From assembly GCA_963663375.1 (NCBI GenBank), contig OY760195.1:1240001-1304000 (forward strand): DNA of 64,000 nt, given 5' to 3'. Numbering within the stretch: position 1 is the stretch's first letter; the number at the start of each line of letters is the position of its first letter. Origin of the DNA: JAYREN01 sp963663375 (GTDB lineage Bacteria; Acidobacteriota; Holophagae; Holophagales; Holophagaceae). Shown in pieces: positions 35,720 through 44,603 of the stretch. The notes beneath the pieces were generated by a model. It did no database searches. It was given only the letters and a program-made list of their open reading frames with translations, and was not told the origin of the DNA. The translations under genes and the position numbers were made by a program.

Positions 35720-37300
35720 ATGCCGGGATCCGCCATGACGTCTACCGAACGTGCCATCGCCCAGCTACCACCCCACCTGAAGCGGTACGTGGTTCCTCAG
35801 GATTACGAGGCCTACACCCCCCGGGATCAGGCGGTGTGGCGCCATGTGCTGCGGCGCCTCACCGCCCACTTGGCAGACAAGGCCCACATCAGCTATCTCC
35901 AGGGGCTCGAGGCGACGGGCATCGGCCTGGATCGGATCCCCAGCCTGGACGAGATGAACGAGAAGCTGGCGCGCATCGGCTGGAGCGCCGTTGCCGTGAG
36001 GGGTTTCGTGCCCCCGGCGGTGTTCACGGAACTGCAGTCTCTCCGGGTGCTGGCCATCGCCGCCGATATCCGCACCCACGAGCACATCGCCTACACCCCC
36101 GCCCCGGACATCATCCACGAGAGTGCGGGCCACGCGCCGATCCTCGCGGATCCCCGCTACGCAGAATACGTTCAGCGCTGCGGGGTGGTGGGCTTCAAGA
36201 GCATCGCCTCCGTGGAGGATCAGGCGGTCTACGAGGCCATCCGCAACCTCAGCGTGGTCAAAGAGGATCCCAGCTCTTCCGAGGCGGACGTCGACCTCGC
36301 CCTGGCCCGGCTCAGCGCCGCCGCGGCCAGCCGCCGGTACGTGAGCGAGAGTACCCGCGCCAGCCGCCTCTACTGGTGGACGGCGGAATACGGGCTGGTG
36401 GGCGAACTCCACAACCCCAGGATCTACGGGGCGGGCCTACTCAGCTCCATTGGCGAAGCCGAGCACTGCCTCGGCGACACCGTGGAGAAACGCCCCCTCT
36501 CCCTGGCCTGCGCGGACACCGAGTTTGATATCACCACCATGCAGCCCCAGCTCTTCGTGGCCCGAGACTTCGACCATCTCTTCGAGGTGCTGGAGGCCTT
36601 CGAGGCCACCCTGGCCTGGAGGCGGGGGGGCGACGCAGGCCTCGAGGAGGCCATCAGGGCCCGCACCGTGAATCATCTGGTGCTCACCGATGGCCTGGAA
36701 CTCAGCGGCCGCGTGGCCCAGCGCATCTCCGGTCGGCCTTTGCAGCCTGCGCTCGACACTGCCCTGGCGCGCCTCACCGGCCCTGTGATGGCCTCCCGGC
36801 AGGGTCGCGCCCTGGACCAGCCTTGGCCCGGAGAGGCCCTGGTGGCCTTCGGAGCCAACGGACAGCTCCCCAGGGGGCCCTTCCAGATGGAACTGCCGAG
36901 CGGCCTCCGGCTCTCAGGCTTCCACATCGGGAACCACGAGGTGGTCAACCTTCAGGGCCGCCTGGAAGGACAGAGGGTGGACCTGCCCTCCTGGACCCTG
37001 CTCTATCTCAGTGAAGGCCTTCCCAGCGTGGCGGGAGGCCCCGCCAATCCCGGCGCCTGGGACCAAAGGCAGGGCGGCCTGAACGCCTTCGCCTCCGGGG
37101 AGGCCGAGCAGCTCGCCCGCCAGCGCAAGGCCGAGGCCCTCCCCCCGGAGCTGGCGGCCTGCTACCAGGAACTGAGCGCCATGAGGGCGGGTTCCGCCCC
37201 CGAACGTTCCCGCCTGGAGGCCCTGGCCCAGAAGGCGGGCCATCACCCCGAAGACTGGCTGCTGCGGACCGAGATCGCCGAACTCCTGGAAACCCTCTGA
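35720..37300 (+). CDS. phhA: Aromatic amino acid (phenylalanine) hydroxylase, long form
   Basis: 526 residues. The pterin-dependent hydroxylase domain covers about residues 30-330, with iron ligands His133 and His138 in IHESAGHAP and the Glu in WWTAEYGLVGE. It converts Phe to Tyr using tetrahydropterin and O2. About 190 residues follow that standard bacterial PhhA (roughly 260-300 residues) lacks; they show a beta-rich part (MELPSGLRLSGFHIGNHEVV) and a helical tail. TTGAGG precedes the 35720 ATG; an ATG at 35735 is also possible. Followed after ten bases by the pterin dehydratase. Confidence 0.88.
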   Translation: MPGSAMTSTERAIAQLPPHLKRYVVPQDYEAYTPRDQAVWRHVLRRLTAHLADKAHISYLQGLEATGIGLDRIPSLDEMNEKLARIGWSAVAVRGFVPPAVFTELQSLRVLAIAADIRTHEHIAYTPAPDIIHESAGHAPILADPRYAEYVQRCGVVGFKSIASVEDQAVYEAIRNLSVVKEDPSSSEADVDLALARLSAAAASRRYVSESTRASRLYWWTAEYGLVGELHNPRIYGAGLLSSIGEAEHCLGDTVEKRPLSLACADTEFDITTMQPQLFVARDFDHLFEVLEAFEATLAWRRGGDAGLEEAIRARTVNHLVLTDGLELSGRVAQRISGRPLQPALDTALARLTGPVMASRQGRALDQPWPGEALVAFGANGQLPRGPFQMELPSGLRLSGFHIGNHEVVNLQGRLEGQRVDLPSWTLLYLSEGLPSVAGGPANPGAWDQRQGGLNAFASGEAEQLARQRKAEALPPELAACYQELSAMRAGSAPERSRLEALAQKAGHHPEDWLLRTEIAELLETL

Positions 37301-37310
37301 AAGGAAGCCC

Positions 37311-37556
37311 ATGACCTGGATCGAGAAAGACAAGGCCCTGCAGCGCGAAATCAAGACACCGGATTTCCTGACGGCCTTCAACCTCGTGAGCGCCCTGGTA
37401 GGCCCCGCCGAGGGGCTCAACCATCACCCGGATGTCGCCTTCGGCTGGGGCTACGTCCGCATCACCCTGACCACCCACGACGCGGGCGGCATCACAGAAA
37501 AGGACCGCAAGCTGGCCGCCCTGATCGACGAGGCGATTCGGCCTTTCATTTTCTGA
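37311..37556 (+). CDS. phhB: 4a-Hydroxytetrahydrobiopterin dehydratase
   Basis: 81 residues, slightly short for the family. The PCD signature is GLNHHPDVAFGWGYVRITLTT, with catalytic histidines in NHHPD. It regenerates the pterin used by the upstream hydroxylase. Starts ten bases after phhA with GAAAGGAAG upstream. Confidence 0.9.
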   Translation: MTWIEKDKALQREIKTPDFLTAFNLVSALVGPAEGLNHHPDVAFGWGYVRITLTTHDAGGITEKDRKLAALIDEAIRPFIF

Positions 37557-37577
37557 ACTATCTAGGAGTTACCAACC

Positions 37578-38186
37578 ATGCGTCCTTCCTTATCCGCCCC
37601 AGCCCTTGCGTCCCTCCTGCTGGCCAGCCTCGTGGCCTGCACGCGCGACGATGTGAGCCGATCCAGGGAAACGCCCCGTGAGCAGCCGCCCATGCCCCAC
37701 CCGACCCTGCCCCCTGCGGGCGGAGCCATGGCGGGCGATGTGCCCATGCCCCCCGCCCCCGTCACACCACTAAAGTGGACCCTGCCCAAGGGCTGGACCG
37801 AGCAGATGATCCGGGGCATGCGCTTCGCGACCCTGAAGCCTCCCGCTACCGGCACCCTGGACGTGTCCGTGGTGGTGCTCCCGGGCGCCGCGGGCGGTGA
37901 ACTCTCCAACGTCAACCGCTGGCGCGGCCAGATTGGCCTGCCGCCCATCGACGAGGCGGCCCTGGGCCGCGCCCGCCAGGTGGTCAAGAGCAAGGCCGGC
38001 AATCTGGCCGTCTTCGACTTCACCAGCGAGGGGCAGGCCAAGAGCCGCATGGTGACGGGCATCCTGGTGGCCCCCGACGGAAGCACCTGGTTCTTCAAGA
38101 TGGTCGGTGACGTTGAGCCGGTCGCCCAGTCCAAGCCCGATTTCACCCGCCTGATGGAGAGCCTGCGCCTTGATTCCGCCAATTAG
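37578..38186 (+). CDS. Putative lipoprotein, unknown function
   Basis: 202 residues. N-terminal lipobox LLLASLVAC (Cys at about residue 21) predicts lipidation. A Pro-rich linker is followed by a domain starting LKWTLPKGWTEQMIRGMRFA and ending with WFFKMVGDVEPVAQSKPDF, a pattern seen in small exported proteins next to ResB genes in this bacterial group. It overlaps the ResB start by 17 bases. Function unknown; an accessory to cytochrome c assembly is inference from position. Confidence 0.7.
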   Translation: MRPSLSAPALASLLLASLVACTRDDVSRSRETPREQPPMPHPTLPPAGGAMAGDVPMPPAPVTPLKWTLPKGWTEQMIRGMRFATLKPPATGTLDVSVVVLPGAAGGELSNVNRWRGQIGLPPIDEAALGRARQVVKSKAGNLAVFDFTSEGQAKSRMVTGILVAPDGSTWFFKMVGDVEPVAQSKPDFTRLMESLRLDSAN

Positions 38187-39324
38187 CAAGCGTATCTGGG
38201 GCGCCCTGACGTCCCTCCAGCTCACGATCCTCTGCCTGGCCCTGCTGATGGCCCTGGTGGTCCTCTGCACCCTCGCCCAGGTGGAACTCGGAACCCTCGG
38301 AGCCGTGAACAAATACATGCGGGGCTTCCTGGTCTGGTGGAAACCCGAGGGGGCGGCCTTCGGGCTCCCCGTGTTCCCGGGCGGGGCGCTGGTGGGCTTG
38401 GCGCTCACCGTCAATCTCACGGCGGCCCTCATCAAGCGCTTTGATTTCAACTGGCAGAAGACCGGGCTGTGGATCATGCACCTGGGCCTGATCCTGCTCA
38501 TCGCCGGAGAATTCGTGGCGGGGGCCTTCCAGGTGGATACCCGGATGACGATCCACGAAGGACAGACCGTGGACTACCTGGAGAGCTACCGCGATGCCGA
38601 ACTGGCGGTGAAGGACATCACGGATCCCCGCAGCCCGGAGGTCTTCGGTATTCCCGCCACCCGTCTCGCCAAGGGCGGTGTGATCGCCCTGCCCGGCAGC
38701 CCCCTCTCCATCAAGGTGCATCGCTACTTCGTCAATGCCAATGTCGGCCCCCGGGAGACCAGCGAGGCGCCCCAGGCCACCATGGGCGTGGGCGCCAACG
38801 CCCGCGTCACAGAACTCCCCCCCGTGAGTGCCGAGGATCAGATGAACCTCACCACGGCCCTCATCGAGCCCCTGGCGGGCGGGAAGAGCTACGGCATCTG
38901 GCTGGCCTCCCTGGGCCTGGGGGCGCCCCAGACCTTCATCCACGAGGGGCGCACCTACCTCCTGTCCATGCGCATCCAACGCCACAACCTGCCCTACTCC
39001 CTCACCCTCAAGAAGTTCAGCCACGATCTCTACCCGGGCACCAACATCCCCAAGAACTTCTCCAGCCTCGTGCGGCTCTCCAACCCGGCCACAGGTGAAG
39101 AGAGGGATGTGCTGATCTACATGAACCAGCCGCTCCGCTACCAGGGCCGCACCTTCTACCAGTCCAGCTTTGAGGGCGAGACCATCACCATCCTACAGGT
39201 GGTGCAGAATCCGGGATGGCTGCTGCCCTACATCTCCTGCGTCGTGGTTACCCTCGGGTTGCTCATCCACTTCGCCCTTGCGCTGCGCCGTTCCCTGACC
39301 CGCAAATCCAAGGAGACTGCATGA
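38170..39324 (+). CDS. resB: ResB-like cytochrome c biogenesis protein
   Basis: 384 residues: three N-terminal membrane helices (TILCLALLMALVVLCTLA, GGALVGLALTVNLTAAL, LWIMHLGLILLIAGEFVAG), a large periplasmic domain and one C-terminal helix (LLPYISCVVVTLGLLIHFAL). With CcsA it makes the system II haem transport/ligation complex. The start is TTG at 38170, inside the lipoprotein 3' end, with GGAGAG eight bases upstream. Its stop overlaps the ccsA start (ATGA). Confidence 0.85.
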   Translation: MIPPISKRIWGALTSLQLTILCLALLMALVVLCTLAQVELGTLGAVNKYMRGFLVWWKPEGAAFGLPVFPGGALVGLALTVNLTAALIKRFDFNWQKTGLWIMHLGLILLIAGEFVAGAFQVDTRMTIHEGQTVDYLESYRDAELAVKDITDPRSPEVFGIPATRLAKGGVIALPGSPLSIKVHRYFVNANVGPRETSEAPQATMGVGANARVTELPPVSAEDQMNLTTALIEPLAGGKSYGIWLASLGLGAPQTFIHEGRTYLLSMRIQRHNLPYSLTLKKFSHDLYPGTNIPKNFSSLVRLSNPATGEERDVLIYMNQPLRYQGRTFYQSSFEGETITILQVVQNPGWLLPYISCVVVTLGLLIHFALALRRSLTRKSKETA

Positions 39325-41087
39325 AGCCCACTAAGTACCTGCCCTGGGCCCTCGGCCTGCTGGCGCTCCTGGGCGCCTTCCTGGCGGCCCTGCCCCCGTC
39401 CAAGATCCGCGGCTTCGACTTGAACGCCTTTGGTAGCCTGCCCGTGCTCGAAGGGGGCCGCGTCAAACCCTTGGATTCCGTGGCCCGCAATTCCCTGCTA
39501 GCGATCCGCGGCCAGCAGAGCTTCCGCTTCCAGGGTCAGACCGTCAGCGCCGAGGAGTGGCTAGCCGAGGTCCTGTTCCGCCCCGAGGTCGCGAATACCC
39601 AACCCGTCTTCGTCATCAACGATCCTGACGTACTGGGGCTCCTGGGCCTCAAGCAGAGCGCCACTCGCTATTACGGATTCGATGTCCTGCGGCCCCACAT
39701 CGAGGCCATCGAGCAGCAGGCCCAGGCCGCCCATGCCATCGATCCCAAGCAGCGCAATCTCTTTCAGGCCGCCATCGCCAATCTCTACGAGCGCATGGTC
39801 CTCTACAACCGCCTCCAGAACACGATCCAGCTCACGGACAGCCCGGGGCTGGCCCTGGAACTCCAGGCCACAGGCCACGCCGAGGCCGATTCCCGCCAGC
39901 AGATCATGATCCAGTTGGCCTATTTCCGCCCCCTGCCCCCCCTGGCTGGAGAGGGCCCCGACGCCTGGCAGAGCCCCGGCGAGGCCCTCCGCGCCGCCAG
40001 TCAGCAAGGTCGGCTTCACCCCACCCTGGAGCCCCTAGGCCGCCTCGGTCTGGCGTACCGGACCAACGCTCCCGACGCCTTCAATCGGGCCGTGGCCGAA
40101 GCCCGCGGCCAGATGCTGTCCCTCCACCCCAAGGCCCAGAGTCACACGGATAGCGAGCTCGTCTTCAACCGCGCCCAGCCCTTCTACGTGGGCATGGTGA
40201 TCTACGTGGCGGCCCTGCTGCTGCTCTTCGTCTCCTGGGCCTGGAAGCGGGAGCTGCTGCAACCCGCGGCCTTCGCCCTCCTGGCGGCCGGTGCCCTCGT
40301 GCATACGGCAGGTCTGGTTTCGCGCATCATCCTCCAGGGCCGTCCCCCGGTGACGAACCTTTATTCCTCGGCCATCTTCGTGGGCTGGGCCGCGGTGATT
40401 CTGGGGCTCGTGCTGGAGCGCATCTACCGCAAGGGTTTCGGCACCCTGGCGGCGGCATCGGCGGGCTTCGCCTCCCTCATCGTGGCCCACTATCTGGCGG
40501 GCGACGGTGACACCATGGAGATGATGCGGGCCGTGCTGGATTCCAATTTCTGGCTGGCCACCCACGTGGTGACCATCACCATCGGCTACAGCGGCACCTT
40601 TCTGGCCGGGGCCATCGCCATCGCCTACACCCTGCGCAAGCACTTCTCCCGCAACCCCGACCCCGAGGCCACCAAGGCCCTGGCGGGGATGGTCTATGGC
40701 GTGATCTGCTTCTCCCTCTTCTTCAGCTTCGTGGGCACGGTGCTGGGTGGCATCTGGGCCGATCAGTCCTGGGGTCGCTTCTGGGGCTGGGATCCCAAGG
40801 AGAATGGCGCCCTGCTCATCGTGCTCTGGAACGCCATCATCCTCCATGCCCGCATGGCTGGGTACGCCCGGGAGCGGGGCATCATGACCATGGCCATCTT
40901 CGGCAATATCATCACCAGCCTCTCCTGGTTCGGCGTCAATATGCTGGGCGTGGGCCTGCACTCCTACGGTTTCATGGACAAGGCGCTGGTGGCCCTCAGC
41001 CTCTTCATCGCCAGTCAGCTGCTGCTGATGGGGCTCTGCCTCCTGCCCCGAAAATTCTGGGCCCGCCCGGACCCTGCCCAGGGCTGA
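39321..41087 (+). CDS. ccsA: CcsA/ResC cytochrome c biogenesis protein with long N-terminal periplasmic region
   Basis: 588 residues. After a signal anchor (LPWALGLLALLGAFLAAL) comes a periplasmic region of about 250 residues (FGSLPVLEGGRVKPLDSVAR), then eight or so helices with the tryptophan-rich haem-handling motif WGRFWGWDPKENGALL and flanking His (HTAGLVSRI, HVVTITIGYSG, HARMAG). It exports haem and attaches it to c-type apocytochromes together with ResB. ATG at 39321 follows AAGGAG. Confidence 0.9.
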   Translation: MKPTKYLPWALGLLALLGAFLAALPPSKIRGFDLNAFGSLPVLEGGRVKPLDSVARNSLLAIRGQQSFRFQGQTVSAEEWLAEVLFRPEVANTQPVFVINDPDVLGLLGLKQSATRYYGFDVLRPHIEAIEQQAQAAHAIDPKQRNLFQAAIANLYERMVLYNRLQNTIQLTDSPGLALELQATGHAEADSRQQIMIQLAYFRPLPPLAGEGPDAWQSPGEALRAASQQGRLHPTLEPLGRLGLAYRTNAPDAFNRAVAEARGQMLSLHPKAQSHTDSELVFNRAQPFYVGMVIYVAALLLLFVSWAWKRELLQPAAFALLAAGALVHTAGLVSRIILQGRPPVTNLYSSAIFVGWAAVILGLVLERIYRKGFGTLAAASAGFASLIVAHYLAGDGDTMEMMRAVLDSNFWLATHVVTITIGYSGTFLAGAIAIAYTLRKHFSRNPDPEATKALAGMVYGVICFSLFFSFVGTVLGGIWADQSWGRFWGWDPKENGALLIVLWNAIILHARMAGYARERGIMTMAIFGNIITSLSWFGVNMLGVGLHSYGFMDKALVALSLFIASQLLLMGLCLLPRKFWARPDPAQG

Positions 41088-41144
41088 ACACCCCGGCGCA
41101 TTCGCTCCTGCCGGTAAAACTCATTCTAGGCGCCCAGGCTGCCG

Positions 41145-41167
41145 ACAAGGGGTTGATCAGCCCTTGT
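41145..41167. other. Weak hairpin after ccsA
   Basis: Arms ACAAGGG and CCCTTGT flank a nine-base centre containing TGATCA. It lies between ccsA and the first hemerythrin gene and could be a terminator without a T-tract or a small operator. Confidence 0.3.
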
Positions 41168-41219
41168 TGGGCCGCGCCTTTTCGGGCCGGACCGACAAGA
41201 TCCAAGAGGAGAACTCACA

Positions 41220-41618
41220 GTGGCCTACATGGAGTGGAAAGCCCAGTACAGCGTTGAGAACGCCATGATCGACCGGCAGCACCAGGCCCTTTTCGTCCTG
41301 GTCAACGAGGTCGCCGATAAGGTGAAGGCGGGAAATATGCCCGAGATCAGGGGCGTGGTCGACCGGCTGGCCGCTTATACCGTCGAGCACTTCCGGGACG
41401 AGGAAGCCATCCTGAGGAAGGCGGGCTACGCGGCCCTCGAGGACCACGAGATGATCCACGCCGAGCTTCTCGAGAAGGTCCAGGATCTCCGAACCAAGCT
41501 GGAAAAGAACCAGGCCGTCAGCATGGTCGGGATCATCCGTTTCCTCTCTGATTGGCTCAAGGACCACATTCTCAAGGACGACATGGCGTACAAGACTGCC
41601 ATCAAGGGCATCGGCTGA
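41220..41618 (+). CDS. Bacteriohemerythrin (first of tandem pair)
   Basis: 132 residues. Di-iron ligands of hemerythrin are in order: His in DRQHQALF, HxxxE in HFRDEEAI, HxxxH in HEMIHAEL and HxxxxD in HILKDDMAY. It should bind O2, typically for oxygen sensing, delivery or detoxification in microaerobic bacteria. GTG at 41220 with AGAGGAG upstream. A paralogue follows 25 bases later. Confidence 0.93.
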   Translation: MAYMEWKAQYSVENAMIDRQHQALFVLVNEVADKVKAGNMPEIRGVVDRLAAYTVEHFRDEEAILRKAGYAALEDHEMIHAELLEKVQDLRTKLEKNQAVSMVGIIRFLSDWLKDHILKDDMAYKTAIKGIG

Positions 41619-41643
41619 ATCACCGTCCACTCCGGAGCGGACC

Positions 41644-42042
41644 ATGGCCTTCTGCGAATTCACCGACGATCTCCGTGTGGGCCACGAGACTATCGACCAC
41701 CAGCACGCGGCCCTGTACGAGGCGGTGAACCGTCTCCATGACGCCCTGAGGGCCGACCGCTCCCGTCAGGAGATGGGCGATATCCTGGCCTTCCTCCGTT
41801 CCTACACCGTTGAGCATTTCCAGGCAGAAGAGGCCTTCATGCGGGATGCGGGGTATCCGGCCCTGGAGCACCACCACGCTCTGCACGAGGAGCTGGTGCG
41901 GCAGGTCCTGGAGCTGGAAGAAAAATATGCGGCCGGGACCATGATCCTCTCCATCATGACCATGCATTTCCTCAAGGACTGGCTCACCAACCACATCCAG
42001 GAGGAGGACCGGAAACTGGCGGCCTTCCTGCAGACCAAGTAG
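41644..42042 (+). CDS. Bacteriohemerythrin (second of tandem pair)
   Basis: 132 residues, same length as the upstream copy and clearly its paralogue. Ligands: His in DHQHAALYE, HxxxE in HFQAEEAF, HxxxH in HHALHEEL and HxxxxD in HIQEEDRKL. ATG at 41644 follows CCGGAGCG. Divergence between copies suggests different O2 affinity or partners rather than recent duplication. Confidence 0.93.
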   Translation: MAFCEFTDDLRVGHETIDHQHAALYEAVNRLHDALRADRSRQEMGDILAFLRSYTVEHFQAEEAFMRDAGYPALEHHHALHEELVRQVLELEEKYAAGTMILSIMTMHFLKDWLTNHIQEEDRKLAAFLQTK

Positions 42043-42174
42043 CCAGTAGCTTCGGTCACATTTGCGGACCCGGTCCCCGGATGGCGCGCGGATTCGTGAA
42101 GAATGGAAGGGAGCCGCGCAAGTCGCGTGGCCGTTCATTCCTTCGCCTCTCGATCCCTCTCAGGAGCTCCGTCC

Positions 42175-43527
42175 GTGGCACCAAAGCTCTCCCGCGCCGG
42201 CTTGGCGGCCGCCATTCTCCTTTGCCTCGGCTCCCTTCCGGCCTCGAGTCAGGCTCCTCCCGCCAGCCCGCGTTTCGAATTCGGGTTCGAGGCGCGGGTG
42301 CGTTCCGAGGACTGGGACAACATCCTCGATCACACCGATGCCCGCGCGGACTACCGCACCCACTACCGTTTCCGCTCCCGGGCCTGGCTCACTACCCACC
42401 TGACGGAGGCTCTGGAATTCTCCGTGGGCCTCTGCAACGAGAACCGCAAGACCACCCGCCCCGAGAACTTCCGCTACAACGGCCGCGAGGTGGTCTTCGA
42501 CACGCTCTACCTGGACTACCGGTTTTCGCCTGCCTTCTTCGTACGGGTGGGGCGCCAGAACCTGATGCGCGGCGAGGGCTTCGTGCTCTTCGACGGAAGC
42601 TCGGGGGATGGCTCCCGCACCACCTACTTCAACGCGGTGAATGCCACGTACGCCTGGAGCAAGTCCAAGCTGGAATTCCTGGTTATCGAGGACCCCAAGG
42701 AGGACCGCCTGCCGGTGCTCAACGAGATCAAGAATCCCGCGGAGAAGATCCTGCTCAATGAATGGGACGAGCGGGGTCTGGGCCTCTATTACACCGGTAA
42801 GGAGATCCCGGGTACCAGCCTGGAGGGCTACTACTTCTACAAGACCGAGAAGCGTGACTTCCGGGCCGTCACCCACCCGATGTTCCAACCGGATCGCCGT
42901 CTCCACACCCTGGGCGGCCGGGTGGTGCAGGACATCCACAACGGTTGGACCCTGAGCGCCGAGGCCGCCGGACAAAGGGGGACTCAGGACGGTCGCCCGG
43001 GAACGCTCGAGAATGCCAAAGACATCCGCGCCTGGGGCGGCTACGCCCGCATCAAGAAAAGCTTCGAGGCCAGCTGGAAGCCCTCGCTCTCCATGGCCTA
43101 CATCGCCCAGTCGGGGCAGGATCCGGCCTCCGACAAGATCACCGCCTGGGATCCCGTCTTCAGCCGCTGGCCCAAGTGGAGCGAGTTCTACGTCATTTCC
43201 GTGGCCCCAGAAAAGGGCATCGGCTATGCCAACAATACCCGCATGTGGGAGGCGGAATTCAAGTGCAGCCCCACCCAGGCCCTGGATCTCCGTGCGACTT
43301 TCTACCGGATGGCCGCCATGGAGGCTGCGGCGGCGCCCGGCCCGGTCTTCGGCACAGGCAGGGATCGCGGCAAGCTCTGGCAGGCCCGCGCCGATTACCG
43401 CTTCAGTCCCTCACTGAAGGGCCACGCGCTCTACGAAAACTTCGCACCTGGCAGCTTCTATTCCGGCCAGGACTCGGGTCACTTCCTGCGCTTCGAATTC
43501 ACCTACACCTTCAAGCGCCTTTTCTAG
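42175..43527 (+). CDS. Outer-membrane beta-barrel, alginate-export/porin-like
   Basis: 450 residues. Signal peptide LAAAILLCLGSLPASSQA, then alternating amphipathic strands and a C-terminal aromatic end (FEFTYTFKRLF) typical of outer-membrane barrels. Motifs such as LYLDYRFSPAFFVRVGRQNL and GRVVQDIHNGWTLSAEAAGQ match the alginate_exp porin group. GTG at 42175 is chosen because AGGAG lies eight bases upstream; a start at 42103 is less likely. The TAG stop overlaps the GluQRS stop in a shared CTAG. Substrate unknown. Confidence 0.78.
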   Translation: MAPKLSRAGLAAAILLCLGSLPASSQAPPASPRFEFGFEARVRSEDWDNILDHTDARADYRTHYRFRSRAWLTTHLTEALEFSVGLCNENRKTTRPENFRYNGREVVFDTLYLDYRFSPAFFVRVGRQNLMRGEGFVLFDGSSGDGSRTTYFNAVNATYAWSKSKLEFLVIEDPKEDRLPVLNEIKNPAEKILLNEWDERGLGLYYTGKEIPGTSLEGYYFYKTEKRDFRAVTHPMFQPDRRLHTLGGRVVQDIHNGWTLSAEAAGQRGTQDGRPGTLENAKDIRAWGGYARIKKSFEASWKPSLSMAYIAQSGQDPASDKITAWDPVFSRWPKWSEFYVISVAPEKGIGYANNTRMWEAEFKCSPTQALDLRATFYRMAAMEAAAAPGPVFGTGRDRGKLWQARADYRFSPSLKGHALYENFAPGSFYSGQDSGHFLRFEFTYTFKRLF

Positions 43528-44450
43528 CCGATCCACGCCGCCAACCGCCGCAGCCGTGGAGAAGCGATATCGCGATCCGGCACCGTGTCCCAGGCGAACC
43601 GAGGGATGAGATCCGCGGCCGCGCAGGGTTCAGGCCGTTCCAGGCACCCCAGGGAATAGCCCAGCCAACCCAGGACTTCCGGAATGCCGTGCCCTCGGGC
43701 TGCGAGTTCGGCGAGCCCCAGGGCCCCGCCCCGCTTGCCCAGGCGACTTCCGTCCGGAGCCTGCACCAGGGCCACGTGGGCATAGGCGGGACGGGGATAG
43801 CCAAGGGCCTCCTGAAGGCGGATCTGGGTGGCGGTCACACTCCGCAGATCGCCGCCGCGCACTACCTCGGTCACGCCCTGTTCCGCATCGTCCACCACCA
43901 CCGCCAGGTGATAGGCGAAGCAGCCGTCCCTGCGATGCAGCAGCGGATCGCCCGTGAGGCCATTAGGGTCGTCCTGCTGGATGCCAAGCACGAGATCGGT
44001 CCAGATCACGGCGCCCGAGGGCAGGCGAAGGCGCAGGGCATCGGGCCGCAACACGTCCAGGGTGCCGGTGCGACAGGTGCCCGGATAGGGGCGCAGCCCA
44101 TCCTCCGCGTGGGGTGCCGAGGCCAGCAGGGCCAGGTCCTTGCGAGAGCAGGCACAGGCGTAGAGGACGCCCTTCTCATGGAGTCCGGTCAGGGCGGCCC
44201 GGTAGGCTTCGGCCCTTTGGGACTGCCACAGCACGGGCACATCGCTTTCCAGGCCCAGCTGCGCGAGGTCATCCAGCTGGCGCTCGGCCCAGTCCTTTCG
44301 GCAACGCCCCAGGTCCACGTCCTCCATCCGCAGGATCCAGGTGCCCCCGCGGGCCTTCACGGAGAGCCAGGAGGCCAGGGCCGTGCGGAGATTCCCTAGA
44401 TGCAGAACCCCCGTGGGGGAAGGGGCGAAGCGGCCAACCATCGGATCCAT
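43524..44450 (-). CDS. gluQ: Glutamyl-Q tRNA(Asp) synthetase
   Basis: 308 residues, a GluRS catalytic core without the anticodon-binding domain. HIGH-like motif APSPTGVLHLGNLR, zinc cysteines in YACACSRKDL and YPGTCR, and the degenerate KMSKS-like loop SRLGKRGG. It charges Glu onto queuosine in tRNA-Asp. The unit is monocistronic and divergent from the methyltransferase gene. Confidence 0.92.
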   Translation of the reverse strand: MDPMVGRFAPSPTGVLHLGNLRTALASWLSVKARGGTWILRMEDVDLGRCRKDWAERQLDDLAQLGLESDVPVLWQSQRAEAYRAALTGLHEKGVLYACACSRKDLALLASAPHAEDGLRPYPGTCRTGTLDVLRPDALRLRLPSGAVIWTDLVLGIQQDDPNGLTGDPLLHRRDGCFAYHLAVVVDDAEQGVTEVVRGGDLRSVTATQIRLQEALGYPRPAYAHVALVQAPDGSRLGKRGGALGLAELAARGHGIPEVLGWLGYSLGCLERPEPCAAADLIPRFAWDTVPDRDIASPRLRRLAAWIG

Positions 44451-44553
44451 TCAATCTCCGGCATACGCCTTGAGCCTAACGTCAGAGGGTTGACATGAAC
44501 GAGAGGGAACCGCCTGCTCCCTGCGGTCGCGATGTTCCCCCTCGTGCTCCCTC

Positions 44554-44586
44554 ACGCAGAGTCCGGGCCGAGCCCGGACTCTGCGT
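44554..44586. promoter_or_regulatory. Perfect 15-bp hairpin in the leader of the membrane methyltransferase gene
   Basis: 44554-44568 is the exact reverse complement of 44572-44586, with only CGA as loop. It ends nine bases before the AAGGAA ribosome-binding site at 44595-44600. There is no T-tract on either strand, so a plain terminator is unlikely. Possible roles are an mRNA-stability element, a leader controlling translation, or a large operator. Confidence 0.6.
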
Positions 44587-44603
44587 CTGCTAAAAAGGAA
44601 GCC

